Shown here: positions 62,236 through 64,000 of the stretch, piece by piece
Numbering within the stretch: position 1 is the first letter of the stretch
Layout of the letters: each line of letters begins with the position of its first letter
From: an uncultured Bacteroidales bacterium
Lineage (GTDB): Bacteria; Bacteroidota; Bacteroidia; Bacteroidales; Paludibacteraceae
NCBI GenBank assembly: GCA_944322025.1
Contig: CALUOH010000061.1
Location: 1 to 64,000, forward strand
Length of the DNA: 64,000 nucleotides
Reading direction: 5' to 3'
Notes under the pieces: model-generated
What the model saw: only the letters and a program-made list of their open reading frames with translations
What the model was told of the DNA's origin: nothing
The model's database searches: none
Program-made: the position numbers and the translations under genes

Positions 62236-62910
62236 ATGAAAGTACTGATAGTCGAAGACGAACCCTCTCTGAGAGAAATCATAAAGAAAGCCCTTGTCAA
62301 CGAGAGGTTTACAGTGGAGGAGGCAGCGGATTTCGCCACGGCGTGCGAAAAGACGGGGCTATATGCATACGAGTGCATCCTGCTCGACATCATGCTGCCC
62401 GACGGGAACGGGCTGCAACTGCTCCAGAAGCTGAAGCAAGAGGGCAAGCGGGAACGGGTCATCATCATATCGGCCAAGGACTCGATAGAGGACAAAGTGC
62501 AGGGGCTCGACCTCGGGGCGGACGACTATCTCGCGAAGCCGTTCCACATAGCGGAGCTGGTGGCGCGAGTGAAGAGCCTAATACGCCGCAACAACAACGG
62601 CAGCAACGAGATTAGCTTCGGCAACGTGACACTCGACAACGCCACATTCCGCGTAGAGGCAGGAGGCACGCCGGTGGAGCTGAACCGCAAGGAGTTCGAC
62701 ATACTGCGCTACTTCATGCACCGCACAAACCACATGATAAGCAAGGAGACACTGGCTGAGGCGGTGTGGGGCGACAACATAGACCAAGTGGACAACTTCG
62801 ACTTCATCTACGCCCAAATCAAGAACCTGCGCAAGAAGCTCCAGTCGGCAGGGGCGACCATAGAGATAAAGGCGGTGTACGGGTTCGGCTACAAACTCAT
62901 CGAACTATGA
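62236..62910 (+). CDS. OmpR/PhoB-family response regulator
   Basis: A 224-residue DNA-binding regulator. In the receiver, Glu7/Asp8/Glu9 form the acidic pocket, Asp51 is the phosphate acceptor (LLDIMLP), and Lys101 (LAKPF) is conserved. The winged-helix domain follows from about 130, with NRKEFDILRYF and a recognition segment ending YGFGYKL. It overlaps the kinase gene by 4 bases (ATGA), so the pair is one unit. Targets are unknown. Confidence 0.95.
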   Translation: MKVLIVEDEPSLREIIKKALVNERFTVEEAADFATACEKTGLYAYECILLDIMLPDGNGLQLLQKLKQEGKRERVIIISAKDSIEDKVQGLDLGADDYLAKPFHIAELVARVKSLIRRNNNGSNEISFGNVTLDNATFRVEAGGTPVELNRKEFDILRYFMHRTNHMISKETLAEAVWGDNIDQVDNFDFIYAQIKNLRKKLQSAGATIEIKAVYGFGYKLIEL

Positions 62911-64000
62911 AGCTCATCTACAAGATAATCATCCGCATGAGCGTATTCTACCTGCTCACGATGGGGATTTGGGCACCGCTCTTCTATTATGTCATCATGA
63001 ACGAGATACACGATGAGCAGGACGACATGCTCACCGAATATTCGGAGACACTGATGCTCGAATGCCTGACAGCGGACAGCCTGACCTCGGACACGCGCAT
63101 CAACAACCTCGACTTCTACCTCACCCGCATCACCGAGGAGGAGGCAGCCGCGACACCCCACATGCTGTTTTCCGACAGGGAGATGTACATACACATGCGC
63201 GACGAACGAGAGCCGGCACGCGTGCTCGAAACCATATTCCAGAATGCACGCGGAGAGCACTTCAAACTCACGCTGTACATACCGTCGATAGATAACGAAG
63301 ACCTCATAGAGGCCATATTCTCATGGGTAGTGGCACTGCTGATAGTGCTAATCGTATTGGCTCTCGCCATCAACATACTCATATACAAGAGCAGCATGGC
63401 CCCCCTCCACCGCCTGCTCGGCTGGATTGACGGGCTGAAAATAGATACAGCCACCACACCACCCGACAATCCTACGGACATCAGCGAGTTCCGTCAGCTC
63501 AACAGAGCCGTGGCACTGTTCGCCACAAGGGCGCACCAAGACTACGAGAGGCAGAAAGAGTTCGTCGGCAACGCATCGCACGAGATACAGACCCCCGTGG
63601 CCGTATGCCGGAACAGGCTCGAGATGCTCGCCGACACCGACCTCACGGAAGAACAGCTTGCGGAGGTCATGAAGACTATACAGACGCTCAACTACATAAG
63701 CAGGCTGAACCGCACATTGCTGTTGCTCACTAAGATAGACAGCCACCAGTTTCCGGACACTGAGCCCATAGACATCAACGAACAGGTGCGTTCGCTCATG
63801 GAAGACTTCGGAATGGCATACGGGCACAAGGAGATAGATGTGGAGTGTACGGAGCAGGGCAGATTCCACACTGTCATGAACGGGACACTCGCCACTACCC
63901 TACTCTCAAACCTGCTCAAAAACGCATTTGTACATTCACCTGAGAAGGGGAGGATAGCAATAGCCATGGCAGAGGGTACACTCACAATATCAAACACCGC
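62907..64000 (+). CDS. sensor histidine kinase (partial, cut by window end)
   Basis: The visible 364 residues hold two membrane helices (about 10-31 and 137-155) around a ~105-residue periplasmic sensing region, a linker, then the phosphate-accepting histidine His225 in VGNASHEIQTPV and the N box in SNLLKNAFVHS (from about 334). The G boxes lie beyond the window. It is the partner of the upstream response regulator, starting inside its stop codon. Signal unknown. Confidence 0.95.
   Translation, partial: MKLIYKIIIRMSVFYLLTMGIWAPLFYYVIMNEIHDEQDDMLTEYSETLMLECLTADSLTSDTRINNLDFYLTRITEEEAAATPHMLFSDREMYIHMRDEREPARVLETIFQNARGEHFKLTLYIPSIDNEDLIEAIFSWVVALLIVLIVLALAINILIYKSSMAPLHRLLGWIDGLKIDTATTPPDNPTDISEFRQLNRAVALFATRAHQDYERQKEFVGNASHEIQTPVAVCRNRLEMLADTDLTEEQLAEVMKTIQTLNYISRLNRTLLLLTKIDSHQFPDTEPIDINEQVRSLMEDFGMAYGHKEIDVECTEQGRFHTVMNGTLATTLLSNLLKNAFVHSPEKGRIAIAMAEGTLTISNT

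Overview
The window looks like a chromosomal segment of a Bacteroidales-type member of the Bacteroidota. Many genes sit behind promoters of the Bacteroidota form (a TTTG or TTG box, 19-20 bases, then TAnnTTTG). Two secreted proteins end in type IX secretion sorting domains and a PorD-family gene is present. There is a SusB-like GH97 glucosidase, a bactofilin and the Bacteroidota-type topoisomerase IV pair. Only a tRNA gene and protein genes were found; no rRNA, CRISPR array or intact transposase is visible. Family and species cannot be assigned from the sequence alone.

Layout. 0-16 kb: mrp, a ptb-buk pair (acyl-CoA to acid plus ATP), topoisomerase IV subunit A, a tRNA-editing protein with an outer-membrane protein, and a tightly coupled minus-strand operon (unknown protein, GH97, coaC, coaB, PorD-like, recN). 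16-28 kb: small lipoproteins, galE, a small barrel, trmD, a ttcA-like gene, a bactofilin, a candidate small RNA, an aldehyde dehydrogenase with a HAD phosphatase, and a leucine-rich-repeat secreted protein. 28.3-31.1 kb: an AT-rich restriction-modification island whose AlwI-type nuclease gene is broken by a 5-base duplication. 31-39.6 kb: ileS, small membrane proteins, pgk, a divergent hisG and an acidic lipoprotein. 39.7-43.2 kb: a five-gene queuosine precursor operon behind an unusually long structured leader. 43.8-51.6 kb: an acyl-CoA ligase, tRNA-Arg(ACG), a SIMPL protein, typA, topoisomerase IV subunit B and small membrane proteins. 51.7-56.8 kb: a large frameshifted type IX adhesin. 57-64 kb: tex, an M20 peptidase, a TIGR02757 protein and a two-component system cut by the window end.

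The strongest unexplained signal is between genes. Two short repeat families, both containing TACGTGTTT, occur eight and six times, only in intergenic DNA and always on the purine-rich strand. Other points worth a look are the candidate small RNA near 24.2 kb, the roughly 500-base queuosine leader, and the degenerate PRPP-binding loop of HisG.
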